Assembly: GCF_000195085.1 (NCBI RefSeq)
Contig: NC_015380.1
Location: forward strand, 234,001-298,000
Reading direction: 5' to 3'
Length of the DNA: 64,000 nt
DNA from: Candidatus Pelagibacter sp. IMCC9063
GTDB taxonomy: Bacteria > Pseudomonadota > Alphaproteobacteria > Pelagibacterales > Pelagibacteraceae
Shown here piece by piece: positions 32,756 through 42,725 of this stretch. The position numbers and the translations under genes were made by a program. Each line of letters begins with the position of its first letter. The first letter of the stretch is position 1. The notes under the pieces are model-generated. The model ran no database searches, had not been told where the DNA came from, and saw only the letters and a program-made list of their open reading frames with translations.

Positions 32756-33369
32756 TATTTAACGGGGACTGGATCAATGCTTCTCCACATATACCAAGTG
32801 GCAACAGTTGCATAAGGAGACCATAATTTTTTAAGCTCTTCTATTTTTTTTTGAGGCGGGGGGTATGCTGTTTTGTAGTTTTTAGATATTGCTTTGAGCA
32901 AACCAATATCTTGAACTGGATAAATATCTGGGCGCAATTGATTAAAAAACAAAAACATTTCAGCTGTCCAACGTCCAATTCCCTTCACTTCGCTTAGGTA
33001 TTTAATAGCCTCTTCATCATCCATTTCTTTTAACTTCTTAATATCAATACTTTTATCATCAAATTTTTTAGCCAAAATTTTAAGATATTCAATTTTTTGT
33101 CGTGATAGCCCACAGCTAGACAATTGAGATTTGGAGAGGTTTAAAATATTTTTAGGAATTATTTTTTTTGCTTTATGAGAGAATTTTTTCCACACAGAAT
33201 CTGCAGACTGTACAGATATCTGTTGACCAATAATGGATCTGCAAAGGGAAAAGAAAGGATCGTTCCTAGAAACCAAAGATCCACTATGCGTAGCAATAAT
33301 TTTTTTAATTACTTTGTCTTTTTTAGATAAAGTTTTTTTGGCCAAACTCCAATATTTGGGTTTTTTCAT
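32752..33369 (-). CDS. AlkA-type DNA-3-methyladenine glycosylase (HhH-GPD)
   Basis: A 205-residue base-excision enzyme. The helix-hairpin-helix-GPD element is SEVKGIGRWTAEMFLFF (about residues 129-145), and the catalytic aspartate follows in IYPVQDIGLLKAI. SIIGQQISVQSADSVWKKF is another family block. It removes alkylated purines such as 3-methyladenine. It is shorter than E. coli AlkA because the N-terminal TBP-like domain is missing, as in many MagIII/yeast Mag1-type members. It follows the EamA gene with start and stop sharing a base (TAATG). Confidence 0.9.
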   Translation of the reverse strand: MKKPKYWSLAKKTLSKKDKVIKKIIATHSGSLVSRNDPFFSLCRSIIGQQISVQSADSVWKKFSHKAKKIIPKNILNLSKSQLSSCGLSRQKIEYLKILAKKFDDKSIDIKKLKEMDDEEAIKYLSEVKGIGRWTAEMFLFFNQLRPDIYPVQDIGLLKAISKNYKTAYPPPQKKIEELKKLWSPYATVATWYMWRSIDPVPVKY

Positions 33370-34253
33370 TATACTTGCCTAGTAATAATTGTTTTTTTAT
33401 TTTTGATCTCTTCTCTTTTAAAAATAATGAAAGAGCTTGCAATAATAAGTGCTGCGCCTAAATAAGTTGTAAAATAAGGAATCTCATCAAAAATAAGCAC
33501 TCCGGCAAAAGTTGCTATGATCAAGCTAAGGTACTTAATCGGAGTAACTGCTGAAATGGAGCCTTTACGTAAAGACATTGTTAAAAAAATATTTCCAGCA
33601 GAACCTGCAATTCCAATTAAAATAAGGGGTACAAAATCACGTGCAGTAGGCATTTTAAATTCAAAAAATAATGAGATAGATCCACAAAAAATTACAGCCA
33701 AAGTAAAGAAGGTTGCAATTAAATAATCAGGTTCTGTTTTTGATAGTTTTTTAATTAGAATGGCTATGATTCCGAAGAACAAACAAAACATTAAAGGGAA
33801 AAGAGAATATATTGTAAATAATTCCGTTCCTGGTTTTAAAATAATTACAACACCAGCTAGACCAATAATAATGGCTACCCATCTAAATACTTTAATTACT
33901 TCTTTAAGTATAATCATCGAAAAAATAGTTGCAAAAACTGGGGCTGCAAAGGTAATAGTTATGGCTTCTGCAATAGGTAAATATTTAACTGCTAAAAAAA
34001 TCCATAACATTCCAAAGGTTCCTATAAAAGCTCTAGCCAAATGCAGTTTTAACTTTTTAGTTTGAAAAAGATTTTTATATCTCTCTCTTGGAATAATAAA
34101 AAAAATAGGAATGAGTCCAAAAAGACCTCTAAAAAAAACGATTTCTCCAGTGGGATAGCTAGCGGACATGATCTTTACTAAAATATCCATGATCGAAAAG
34201 CTTACGGCACTAATAGCCATATATACCGCGCCTATTTGATTTGAAGACAACAT
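33369..34253 (-). CDS. EamA/DMT-family permease
   Basis: A 294-residue membrane protein with ten hydrophobic segments in two EamA repeats (drug/metabolite transporter superfamily). The start MLSSNQIGAVYMAISAVSFSIMDILVK and the FFRGLFGLIPIFFI segment are typical. The family exports amino acids, nucleotides and other metabolites; no substrate can be read. Its stop overlaps the alkA-type start on the same strand, so the two are co-transcribed without functional logic. Divergent from msrA with 48 bases between starts. Confidence 0.88.
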   Translation of the reverse strand: MLSSNQIGAVYMAISAVSFSIMDILVKIMSASYPTGEIVFFRGLFGLIPIFFIIPRERYKNLFQTKKLKLHLARAFIGTFGMLWIFLAVKYLPIAEAITITFAAPVFATIFSMIILKEVIKVFRWVAIIIGLAGVVIILKPGTELFTIYSLFPLMFCLFFGIIAILIKKLSKTEPDYLIATFFTLAVIFCGSISLFFEFKMPTARDFVPLILIGIAGSAGNIFLTMSLRKGSISAVTPIKYLSLIIATFAGVLIFDEIPYFTTYLGAALIIASSFIIFKREEIKNKKTIITRQV

Positions 34254-34301
34254 TGAAATTTATTTTACCATAATTAAAGATCTTAGTATAAGTTTTTCAG
34301 A

Positions 34302-34769
34302 ATGAATAAAATCATTTTAGCAGCAGGTTGTTTTTGGGGAATACAAGAAATTTTTGATTCTACACCTGGGGTTATAAAAACAAAAGCTGGTTATACTGGT
34401 GGAAATGTTGAACATCCCACATATGAAATGATCTGCTCTGGAACAACTAATCATGCAGAAGCAGTTGAAATCGAATTTGATTCAAAGGTCATATCTTATA
34501 AACAATTGTTAAAAATTTTTTGGGCCATACACGATCCAACTACTCTAAATAAACAAGGACCTGATATTGGGACTCAGTATCGTTCAGCAATATTTTATCT
34601 TAATGATCCTCAAAGATTAGATGCAGAAGAATCTAAGTCTGAGATAAATACGAAACAGTACAATGGAAGAGTAGTCACAGAAATTACTAAGCATTCTATA
34701 TTTTATACTGCAGAAGAATATCACCAATACTATAATAAAAAAATAAAAGAAAAATATGGGATTAGTTAA
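34302..34769 (+). CDS. msrA: Peptide methionine-S-sulfoxide reductase MsrA
   Basis: A 155-residue enzyme repairing methionine-S-sulfoxide in proteins using thioredoxin. The catalytic GCFWG motif (Cys 10) follows the first strand, then TPGVIKTKAGYTGG, HAEAVEIEFD, FWAIHDPTTLNKQGPDIGTQYRSAIF, and a C-terminal YHQYY. Residues after the core lack the recycling cysteines of some longer MsrA, so reduction probably relies on another thiol. Its last 14 bases overlap the start of sseA. Confidence 0.94.
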   Translation: MNKIILAAGCFWGIQEIFDSTPGVIKTKAGYTGGNVEHPTYEMICSGTTNHAEAVEIEFDSKVISYKQLLKIFWAIHDPTTLNKQGPDIGTQYRSAIFYLNDPQRLDAEESKSEINTKQYNGRVVTEITKHSIFYTAEEYHQYYNKKIKEKYGIS

Positions 34770-35586
34770 TACTGATTGGTTGAGGAAAAACCTACTGAGT
34801 GATAATATTAAAATTTTGGATTGTTCTTGGCACATGCCTAATAGTAAAAGATCTGGAAAGTTGGAGTTTGAAGCATGCCACATTCCTGGATCTATATTTT
34901 TTGACATTGACGAGTTCTCCGATAAAGAAAGCTCTTTTCCCCATACAGTTTTGCCTGATGATAAGTTTTCACAAATGATTTCTAATTTGGGAATTTCCAA
35001 TCAAGATCATATTATTGTGTATGATGCCCTTGGTATTTTTAGCTCCCCAAGAGTTTGGTGGATGTTTAATTATTATGGACATAATCAAATTTCAATTTTA
35101 GATGGTGGTCTAATAAAATGGTGTAAAGAAAAAAAAGAGGTAGAATCAGGAAAGAGCAAAAAATATTCAAAAACAAATTTTAAAGTTAATAAAAATCATT
35201 CCTTATTAAAAACGTATGAAGATATCAAAAAAAATATTTCTAATAATTCTTTTCAAATTTTGGATGCGAGAAATAAAGGTAGGTTTGAAGGCATAGATGC
35301 TGAACCAAGAAAAAATCTACGGAGTGGCTCTATTACAAATAGTATTAATCTACCTTGGAATGAATGTATTGATCCCGATTCAAAATGTTTTTTAGAAAAA
35401 CTGGCCTTAGAACAAAAGTTCAAATCCTTAAAAATTAATGACAGCCAACCAATAGTTTTCTCTTGCGGGTCGGGTATATCTGCATGCGTTATAGGAAAAG
35501 CATTTAATATCATTAATAACAAACCAGTTAATATTTATGATGGTTCATGGACAGAATGGGCTACAAAAGAAGGTCTACTATCCTAA
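34756..35586 (+). CDS. sseA: 3-mercaptopyruvate/thiosulfate sulfurtransferase
   Basis: A 276-residue two-domain rhodanese. The inactive N-terminal domain (LDCSWHMPNS, CHIPGSIFFDIDEFSDKES) is followed by a C-terminal domain with the active-site loop FSCGSGISACVIGKAF (Cys about residue 235). The CGSGxTA/S loop is characteristic of 3-mercaptopyruvate sulfurtransferases, which transfer sulfur to thiols or cyanide. The start overlaps msrA by 14 bases, consistent with an oxidative/sulfur operon. A thiosulfate-specific variant is the alternative. Confidence 0.9.
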   Translation: MGLVNTDWLRKNLLSDNIKILDCSWHMPNSKRSGKLEFEACHIPGSIFFDIDEFSDKESSFPHTVLPDDKFSQMISNLGISNQDHIIVYDALGIFSSPRVWWMFNYYGHNQISILDGGLIKWCKEKKEVESGKSKKYSKTNFKVNKNHSLLKTYEDIKKNISNNSFQILDARNKGRFEGIDAEPRKNLRSGSITNSINLPWNECIDPDSKCFLEKLALEQKFKSLKINDSQPIVFSCGSGISACVIGKAFNIINNKPVNIYDGSWTEWATKEGLLS

Positions 35587-35678
35587 AAAAACTCAGTTTT
35601 ACGTGGTATTATCACGATTACAAAGTCTTGGTTTCAGTGATAATTAGATCAAAAAAATTTAATAAAGAAAAATTGTAA

Positions 35679-36563
35679 ATGAAAGTACAAAAAAAAATTA
35701 TACTATTTTTAAGTATTATTACATTCCTGATTGTCTCTGTAATTGCTGGAAGAGCATTTATTGGAAAAAAAATTCAAGCAAAAATCGCGCAAGCAAAAAG
35801 AGCTCCTGTCGGAGTTATTGCAACAAAAGTTTCGTACTTTTCATTTTATGATCAGATTGATACTTTTGGTACCGCTATTGCCAATCAATCTTTTTCAATA
35901 AGAATAAAAAAAGACAATCTAGTAAGTTCTATCGATTTTGATAAATATCTGTTTGTAAAAAAAGGAACAGAAATTGCAAGGCTTACTAATGAGCAATCCA
36001 TCATCGCACCTTTTTCAGGTAGAGTAGGAAAAAGAGAAATTACTCCTGGAATTTTAGGCGGTGAAAATTCTATTATCGCCAATCTTGATGACATTAAAAT
36101 TTTAAAAGTAGATGTTAAACTTCCTGAGAATTATGTTTCAGTAATTAAGCAAGGGTTAAAAGTTCTAGTAAAAACAGATGCCTATAAAGAAAAGTTTGAA
36201 GGCACTATAAGCTCTGTTAGCTCGAGGGTAGACCCAACTACTAGATCTATTCTAGTTCAAGCAAAGATTAATAATTCAGATGAGAAATTAATACCAGGCA
36301 TGCTGTTAAATCTTAAAGTTGTTTTTAGTGAAAAGCAGTCTTTATCTGTTCCTGAAGAAGCTCTGCTAATCCAGGGGAAAGAAAAATTTATTTATAAGAT
36401 TGTTGATAATGTGATTCAAAAAACAAAAGTAGAAATTGGTAGGAGAAATGAAGGGAAGATAGAAATTCTTTCTGGATTAGAAGAAAATGAAATTGTTTTA
36501 GCAGAAGGCACTAATAAAGTTAGACCCAAAAGAAAAGTAAAAATCTCACAAACAATAAAATAG
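35679..36563 (+). CDS. RND efflux periplasmic adaptor (membrane fusion protein)
   Basis: A 294-residue HlyD/AcrA-type adaptor with an N-terminal membrane anchor (IILFLSIITFLIVSVIAG). The lipoyl-like hairpin is KGTEIARLTNEQSIIAPFSGRVGKREITPG, and the beta-barrel domain with TTRSILVQAKI lies towards the C-terminus. It is shorter than the usual 350-400 residues because the helical hairpin between the lipoyl halves is essentially absent. It would link the inner-membrane pump to an outer-membrane channel, though no channel gene is nearby. It lies one base before the RND pump gene. Confidence 0.86.
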   Translation: MKVQKKIILFLSIITFLIVSVIAGRAFIGKKIQAKIAQAKRAPVGVIATKVSYFSFYDQIDTFGTAIANQSFSIRIKKDNLVSSIDFDKYLFVKKGTEIARLTNEQSIIAPFSGRVGKREITPGILGGENSIIANLDDIKILKVDVKLPENYVSVIKQGLKVLVKTDAYKEKFEGTISSVSSRVDPTTRSILVQAKINNSDEKLIPGMLLNLKVVFSEKQSLSVPEEALLIQGKEKFIYKIVDNVIQKTKVEIGRRNEGKIEILSGLEENEIVLAEGTNKVRPKRKVKISQTIK

Positions 36564-36564
36564 T

Positions 36565-39500
36565 ATGTTTTTAACAGATCTTTCTATTAAACGTCCTGTA
36601 TTTGCAACAGTGCTTAGTTTGGTTTTGGTTCTATTTGGTATTGTTACTTTTAATAAAATTCCTTTAAGAGAGCTTCCGGATGTGGAGACTGCAAAGGTAT
36701 CCATTCGAGTAGATTACAGTGGAGCTTCTGCCTCTATCGTTGATTCTCAAATTACTCAAAAAATTGAGGATCGAGTTGGTGGAACTCCTGGAGTAGTTAC
36801 AGTTGATTCAAAGAGTCAGGATGGAAGATCCACTATTAATTTAGAATTTGATTTAGGAATTGATCTAGATACTGCAACAAATGATGTAAGGGAAAGAATA
36901 GCAAGAATTGTGGACGATATTCCCGATCAAGCCGAACCACCCCAAATTTTCAAAGCTTCCGCTGCAAGAACAACCACTATGTGGCTCTCTTTTTCGAGTG
37001 CAGTTATGTCTGATTTGGAACTAACAGATTATGCCAATAGATATCTAAAAGACGCTTTTTCTAACGTTCCAGGAGTCGGACAGATTAGATTAGGTGGAGA
37101 AAGAGAATTGTCTCTTAGAATTTGGCTAGATCCAACAGCAATGGCTGCTCGGAATATTACTGTTCAGGAACTTGAAAGCACTCTTAGAAAACAAAATGTG
37201 GAATTCCCTGCTGGAAAGATTGAATCCAAGAGTATGGATTTAATTATTAAGGTAGAAAAAGCTTATGTAAAAATTGAAGATTATCAGAACCTTGTTCTCA
37301 AGAGAAATAGTGATGGGTCTTTGGTTAAGTTGAGAGATGTTGCCAAGTTAGAATTTGGAGCTTTAAATACTAGTACCCTTTTTAAAGGAAATGGAAGACA
37401 AATTGTGGGGCTGGGTATTTATCAACAATCTACAGCAAACACTATTGAAGTCGCGAAACTAGTAAAAGAAAAAATAAAAGAGATTGCTCCTTCTTTACCT
37501 GAGGGTTCAAGTTTGGAAGTATCTTTTGATAGATCCACTTATATTGGAGAGGCTATTAAAGAAGTTTATAAAACAATTATTATTGCTGTTATTCTAGTAA
37601 TTATAATAATTTTTTTATTTCTTGGAAATTTAACTGCAGTAATTATACCTGCTGTTGCCATTCCTGTGTGTCTTATCTCAACTTTTCTAGCGATTTATTT
37701 AGCTGGATTTAGTATTAATTTGTTTACTCTAATGGCAATTGTCATCTCTATAGGAATAGTGGTGGATGATGCAATTGTGATGGGGGAAAATATTTATAGA
37801 AGAATGGAAGGGGGAGAAACCTCCCTAATTGCTGCCTACAAAGGTTCTAAGCAAGTAGCATTTGCTATAATAGCAACAACGTTAGTTTTGGTTTCAGTTT
37901 TTCTTCCTTTAATTTTTATTAAAGGATTGATCGGAAGGTTATTTTTAGAAATGGCTATTACTATGTCTTTTGCAGTTATTATTTCAAGTTTTGTCGCCTT
38001 GAGTCTCTCCCCTATGATTGGATCAAAATATTTAAAAATAAAAAAAATAAACCTAAAATTACTGAAAAATTTAATGCTTACTTTAGAAAGTTTGAAGCTT
38101 TTTATTCTGAAACATTAGAATACGTTCTACAAAGAAAAAAAAGTATTATTATTTTTCTAATTTTTGTACTATGTGCCAATTTTCTTTTATTTACTATTTC
38201 CAAAAAAGAATTACTTCCAAAAGAAGATAGGGGTGTTTTCTTTGTAATTATTAAAGCTGCTCAAGGATCGGGATTTAATTTTACCTCCAAAAAAGTTGAG
38301 CAAATTGAAGAAAAGTTTTTACCTAAGGTTGGTAAGGGAGAAATACGAAGACTCTTATTACGTGTTCCTGGTTTTGGAAGTAGCGGAAAACAAGTAAATT
38401 CTGGATTCATTATTGTGCTGTTAGAAGACTGGAGTAAAAGAAAAAGATCTGGCCAAACAATTATGAGGTCTGCTTTCGCAGATATAGCTAAAGTACCTGG
38501 TATTTTAGCTTTTCCAGTAATGCCTCAATCAATTCGTTCTGGAGGTGTTAGTAAGCCAGTGCAGTTTGTTTTGTTGGGAAATACCTACGAGAAACTTACA
38601 GAATGGAAAGAAATTATCAAAGCAGAAGCTAGAAAAAATCCTGGCTTGAATAGTGTTGAGGATGATTATGCAATAACTAAACCAGAATTAAAAGTAGAAA
38701 TTAATAATGAGAAAGCTGCAGACCTAGGTATATCCATAGACTCTATTGGGAAATCAATAGAAACTTTTTTTGGCTCTAGGAATGTAACTAAATTTACAAA
38801 TGATGGAAAAGAATACAATATAGTTTTACAATCGGACATAAGTAATCGATCTGATTCTTCTGGAATAAATAAGATTTTTGTTAGATCTGAAACTAATGGA
38901 AAATTAATTCCACTGTCATCTGTTACGTCATTGTCAGAAAGTGCCGCTCCACAATCTTTAAATAGATTTAATAGACAAAGAGCCGTGACTATTTCTGCAA
39001 GATTAGCTGGTGGATATACTCTTGCTGAAGCATTGAAATACCTGGAACAAGCAGTTAAGGAAAAGCTGCCTGCAGAAGCAAAGATTGCTTACAAGGGAGA
39101 ATCGGAAGAATATCAAAAAACTAATATTGGTATTTATTTAATTTTCGCCTTAGCTCTTTTGACTGCATATCTTTCTATGGCTGCGCAATTTGAAAGCTGG
39201 AAACACCCATTTACAATTATGCTTACTGTACCATTGGCTATCTTTGGTGGTATTATTGGACTGCTCGTAGCTGGTAGCTCATTAAATATTTATAGCCAGA
39301 TTGGTTTAATAATCCTCATAGGATTATCTGCTAAAAATGGAATTTTGATTGTAGAATTTGCAAATCAATTGCGAGTGGAAGGTCAAAATATTAGAGAGGC
39401 AATTCTTAACTCTTGCAAGGTAAGATTAAGACCAATTTTAATGACCTCTCTCTCAACCATTGTTGGTGTGCTCCCGCTAATCTTAGGCTCTGGACCAGGA

Positions 39501-39665
39501 GAAGCAAGCAGACTAACCATCGGGGTCGTGATTTTTTCAGGAATGATCTTCTCTACTTTTTTTACTTTATATGTAATTCCTTCAATCTACCTGATGATAA
39601 GTAAAAATACTCAAAGAATAGATGCTGTAGAAATTGAGCTCAATAAACAACTTAAAGCCAAATAG
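36565..39665 (+). pseudogene. RND-family inner-membrane pump, split by one frameshift
   Basis: Joined frames give about 1033 residues, the normal AcrB-like size. Frame one runs from the ATG at 36565 through DLSIKRPVFATVLSLVLVLFG, the porter domain and the proton-relay helix with VVDDAIVMGENI, then is lost after an A8 tract at 38040-38047 and stops at 38118. One added A continues KNKPKITEKFNAYF, through KKELLPKEDRGVFFV to the second half and stop at 39665. The second half keeps GLSAKNGILIVEFANQ and LRPILMTSLSTIVGVLPL. No other damage is visible. It forms a pair with the adaptor upstream. The break may be artefactual or slippage-corrected. Confidence 0.88.
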
Positions 39666-40313
39666 TTAAAAAAAGATAAATTTATTCCTGTCTAATCTAG
39701 ACTTGCATTTCTTTAATTGCCCTTTGTACTTTCGAGCTTGAGAGCTTACTTCTCTAGCATAAGAAACTACGTTTGTTTTATTCTTATAATTTTTATAATT
39801 ACCCCAACCTTCATGGTAAGCAAGATATTGACGATAATAATCTTTTTTACTTATTCTTAATTTTTTGTTCGTCTGGTGTATATACCAACCAATAAAATCT
39901 GAAGAATCTTTGAATCTTACTCTTAACGCTAGATCGTTTCCTGTATCTTGCTTATACATATCCCAAGTACCAATAACGGCCTGCGAATATCCAAAAGAAC
40001 TGGAAGGTCTTTTCCAAGGAATGATCTTAAATATTTTAGTTCTTCCTGGCTTAGCTAACCAATCAAAAGAGCTTTCTCTTTTTATGATGGCCATCTGAAG
40101 TTCTATAGGAGCTCCCCATTTTTTTTCTGTTGCTAACGCATTCTTAAACCAAAAGTATTTTTCAGAAAAAATAGAACACGCATTCGAAGTATTTTTGGGG
40201 ATAGAACTACAACCTGAAACTACTAAAAGTGTTAAAAAACAAAGTATTAATTTTTTTTTTCGAATCACGTATTTACTATAAAGCAAATAAATATGAAATT
40301 TATGTTTAATCAT
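39666..40313 (-). CDS. Lytic transglycosylase-like lipoprotein (SLT domain)
   Basis: A lipoprotein signal with lipobox VSGC precedes an SLT-type lysozyme-like domain. The catalytic Glu appears in IKRESSFDW, followed by the SLT motif SFGYSQAVIGTWDMYK and YLAYHEGWGNY. These enzymes cleave peptidoglycan to 1,6-anhydro-muropeptides. The frame opens at ATG 40313, but a GTG at 40268 starts right at the signal peptide (MIRKKKLILCFL) and may be the true start. The amgK/murU recycling genes lie close by but on a separate transcript. Its stop abuts the RND gene's stop exactly. Confidence 0.8.
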   Translation of the reverse strand: MIKHKFHIYLLYSKYVIRKKKLILCFLTLLVVSGCSSIPKNTSNACSIFSEKYFWFKNALATEKKWGAPIELQMAIIKRESSFDWLAKPGRTKIFKIIPWKRPSSSFGYSQAVIGTWDMYKQDTGNDLALRVRFKDSSDFIGWYIHQTNKKLRISKKDYYRQYLAYHEGWGNYKNYKNKTNVVSYAREVSSQARKYKGQLKKCKSRLDRNKFIFF

Positions 40314-40352
40314 TGCTGATCTTTCAAAAATGGCATAGATAAATTTATCATA

Positions 40353-41072
40353 ATGGCGAATTTAATATTAGTGAGACACGGCCAAAGTCAGTGGAACTTA
40401 GAAAATAGGTTCACAGGATGGTACGATGCCCAACTAACAGGGCAAGGAAAGGAAGAGGCTAAAAAATCTGGTCAACTCATTCATCAGTTAAATATTAACT
40501 TTGAGCAAGCTTTCACTTCCTTTCAAAAAAGAGCATTTAATACCCTGTCAATTATTTTAGAAGAAATTGATCAAAAAAATTTAATTACCACAAAGGCTTG
40601 GCAACTGAATGAAAGGCATTACGGTGGATTGCAGGGACTAAATAAAGCCGAAACTGCCAAGAAGTATGGGGAAGAGCAGGTCATGACTTGGAGAAGAAGT
40701 TACAAAACACCCCCTCCGGATCTAGACCCAAGTGATCCTAACCACCCTATTCATAATAAAATTTACAAAGATATTGATCCAAAATTAATTCCTAATTCAG
40801 AATCTTTGCTAGATACGTATAACCGTGCAGTCCCTTTTTATATTAAAGAAATAGAATCTATGCTGAAGAAAGAAAAAAATATTTTAGTCTCCGCTCATGG
40901 AAATAGCTTAAGAGCTATTTGTAAAAAAATTTTTAATATTTCTGATGCAATGATTACAAAGTTAGAAATTCCAACTGGAAATCCAATTCTTATTGAAATG
41001 GATAACTTGAAAGTAAATGCTTTTAAATATCTTGATGAAGCTCGATCTAAAGAAATTATTACTGATCAATAG
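40353..41072 (+). CDS. gpmA: 2,3-bisphosphoglycerate-dependent phosphoglycerate mutase
   Basis: A 239-residue histidine phosphatase-fold glycolytic enzyme interconverting 3- and 2-phosphoglycerate. The phospho-histidine motif is LVRHGQSQWNLENRFTGWYD (His 9), with LNERHYGGLQGLNKAETAKKYGEEQV and the C-terminal SAHGNSLRAI supplying the second histidine. Length is slightly shorter than E. coli GpmA (250). Its last 14 bases overlap the end of murU on the opposite strand. Confidence 0.94.
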   Translation: MANLILVRHGQSQWNLENRFTGWYDAQLTGQGKEEAKKSGQLIHQLNINFEQAFTSFQKRAFNTLSIILEEIDQKNLITTKAWQLNERHYGGLQGLNKAETAKKYGEEQVMTWRRSYKTPPPDLDPSDPNHPIHNKIYKDIDPKLIPNSESLLDTYNRAVPFYIKEIESMLKKEKNILVSAHGNSLRAICKKIFNISDAMITKLEIPTGNPILIEMDNLKVNAFKYLDEARSKEIITDQ

Positions 41073-41757
41073 TCTTTTTCTTAATCAATTGATTATAAAT
41101 TTCTAAGTTAGTGGCGTGTAGAAAGAAGCATGAAGACAAACATCCATTCAAACTTTCTTGTGCAATTAAATCATTCCATATTTCATTCATAGAAAAAATA
41201 TCGCCCTCTTTTTTTAAATTAAAAATATTAGGGTTAAGCAATTGACATCCTGTATAAATATAATCATTACTACTCTTATTGAGAAAATTGTTTTTATCTA
41301 GACTAAAATCACCAGATAAATTTTTATCAAAACTGTTTTTTTTATGTGCCAATAAAAGAGCGGCTTTATTATTCCCATTTTTAAAAACTTCTTTTAACTT
41401 AAGCAAATCATCAGAGTAGCTTCTTGTCCAAATTGTATCACTATTTAAAACATAAAAATTTTCCTGTTCAAAGAAGTTCATCGCATTCAATATACCTCCA
41501 CCAGTATCTAAAATAGTTTTTTCATAGGAAAGGGAAATGTTAGGATATTTTTTGGTTATAAATTCTGATATTTTTTCATGTAAATAGTGTGAATTAATAA
41601 TAATTTCTGTAATGTTATTTTCACGCAATAAATCAATGGAATATTCTATTAATTTTTTTCCTCCAATTTCTAATAAAGGTTTAGGGTTTTCTTTGGTTAA
41701 AGGTAACAATCTTTTTCCGAACCCCGCTGCTAAAATAATTGCTTTCTTGATTAGCAT
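41059..41757 (-). CDS. murU: Sugar-phosphate nucleotidyltransferase, MurU-like
   Basis: A 232-residue GT-A fold nucleotidyltransferase. The nucleotide-binding signature is AIILAAGFGKRLLPLTKENPKPLLEIGGK; LDTGGGILNAM and the metal-binding VLNSDTIW follow. Next to amgK this matches N-acetylmuramate-1-phosphate uridylyltransferase of the cell-wall recycling shortcut (MurNAc to UDP-MurNAc), rather than a generic sugar pyrophosphorylase; that assignment rests on context. It starts six bases after amgK. Confidence 0.85.
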   Translation of the reverse strand: MLIKKAIILAAGFGKRLLPLTKENPKPLLEIGGKKLIEYSIDLLRENNITEIIINSHYLHEKISEFITKKYPNISLSYEKTILDTGGGILNAMNFFEQENFYVLNSDTIWTRSYSDDLLKLKEVFKNGNNKAALLLAHKKNSFDKNLSGDFSLDKNNFLNKSSNDYIYTGCQLLNPNIFNLKKEGDIFSMNEIWNDLIAQESLNGCLSSCFFLHATNLEIYNQLIKKKTIDQ

Positions 41758-41763
41758 TCGGTG

Positions 41764-42725
41764 TTACTTTCTCTTATTCGCTGGTAGATAGTCATTTAAT
41801 ATTTTACTAAATTCATGAAAAATAGGGTTTTTGAGTCTTAAATGCAACAAAGACCAAGTATAAGGAATTAAATTAAGATATTTCTTCTTACCATCTCGCA
41901 GATACAGTCTGTAAAAAATCCCAATAATTTTCAAACTTCTCTGGACAGAAAGAATATCAAAATCATCTTGAAAAGTCTTTGAATCGATTGCTAGTTTTTT
42001 ACCTGCTCTAGAAACATAATAATTAAAAATTTTATTTTTTAATTTTGTAGTAGTCTTAATTCTAACATCATCTATTAATGACATAATGTCATAAGCATGA
42101 TTACCCAACAGTGCATCTTGAGAATCAATTATTCCTACTTTTTTTTTGTAATCCATTAAATTAGATACGTGAAAATCACGATGAACAAAAAATGTATTCG
42201 GTCCTTTAATTTGGGTAAAAATTTTTGACAAAATCTTTTTTGCTTTTTTTGTGAATGATGGTATTTTTTTTTTAGATATACAAGTCGGAACATACCATTG
42301 AAAAAAAAGATTACTTTCTTTAGTTAGTATTTTTTTGGAATAATTGTTTTTAATAACTTTATGTGTTTTAGAATTAATTTTAATCTTCTGAATATTAATT
42401 AAAGTATCTACTATTTTTTTATAATATTTTAATGGTTTTTTTGTTTTATTCAAAATATCTCTATAACTTTTGTTACCAAAATCTTCTACTATCATGTAAT
42501 TAGAATTTAGATCTATCTTAACTAGCTTGGGTGCCACGATCTTATTTTTAATTAAAAACGAGTTGATAGATGCGTATGTTTTGAGATTAATTTTTTTTCT
42601 TTTGTACAGTAAATGAGAATGTATTTTTTATTTTTAACTTTAATTCTATAAAATGTTCGAAAAGAAGCATCACCCGCTACTATTTCTAATTTATTTTTTT
42701 TTAAATCGTCCAAAATATTTAACAT
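41764..42725 (-). pseudogene. amgK: AmgK-like sugar kinase (APH family), split by frameshift
   Basis: Joined frames give about 320 residues of an aminoglycoside-phosphotransferase-fold kinase. The first frame (MLNILDDLKKNKLEIVAGDASFRTFYRI) is lost at the T8 tract 42591-42598 (coding A8) and stops at 42552. One extra A gives EKKINLKTYASINSFLIKNKIVAPKLVKI, continuing to the stop at 41764. The catalytic loop FFVHRDFHVSNLM and GIIDSQDALLGNHAYDIMSLIDD are intact. With MurU it would phosphorylate N-acetylmuramate/glucosamine at C1 in peptidoglycan recycling. An ATG at 42743 is an alternative start. The break is a single base with otherwise perfect conservation. Confidence 0.82.

Noticed and set aside
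35602-35616. Small hairpin CGTG/CACG between sseA and the adaptor
   Set aside because: Only 4-5 bp with no U-run; not a convincing terminator.
38415-39665. A separate half-size RND gene starting at 38415
   Set aside because: The frame is open and pump-like upstream to the A8 tract at 38040, so it is the second half of one pump gene.
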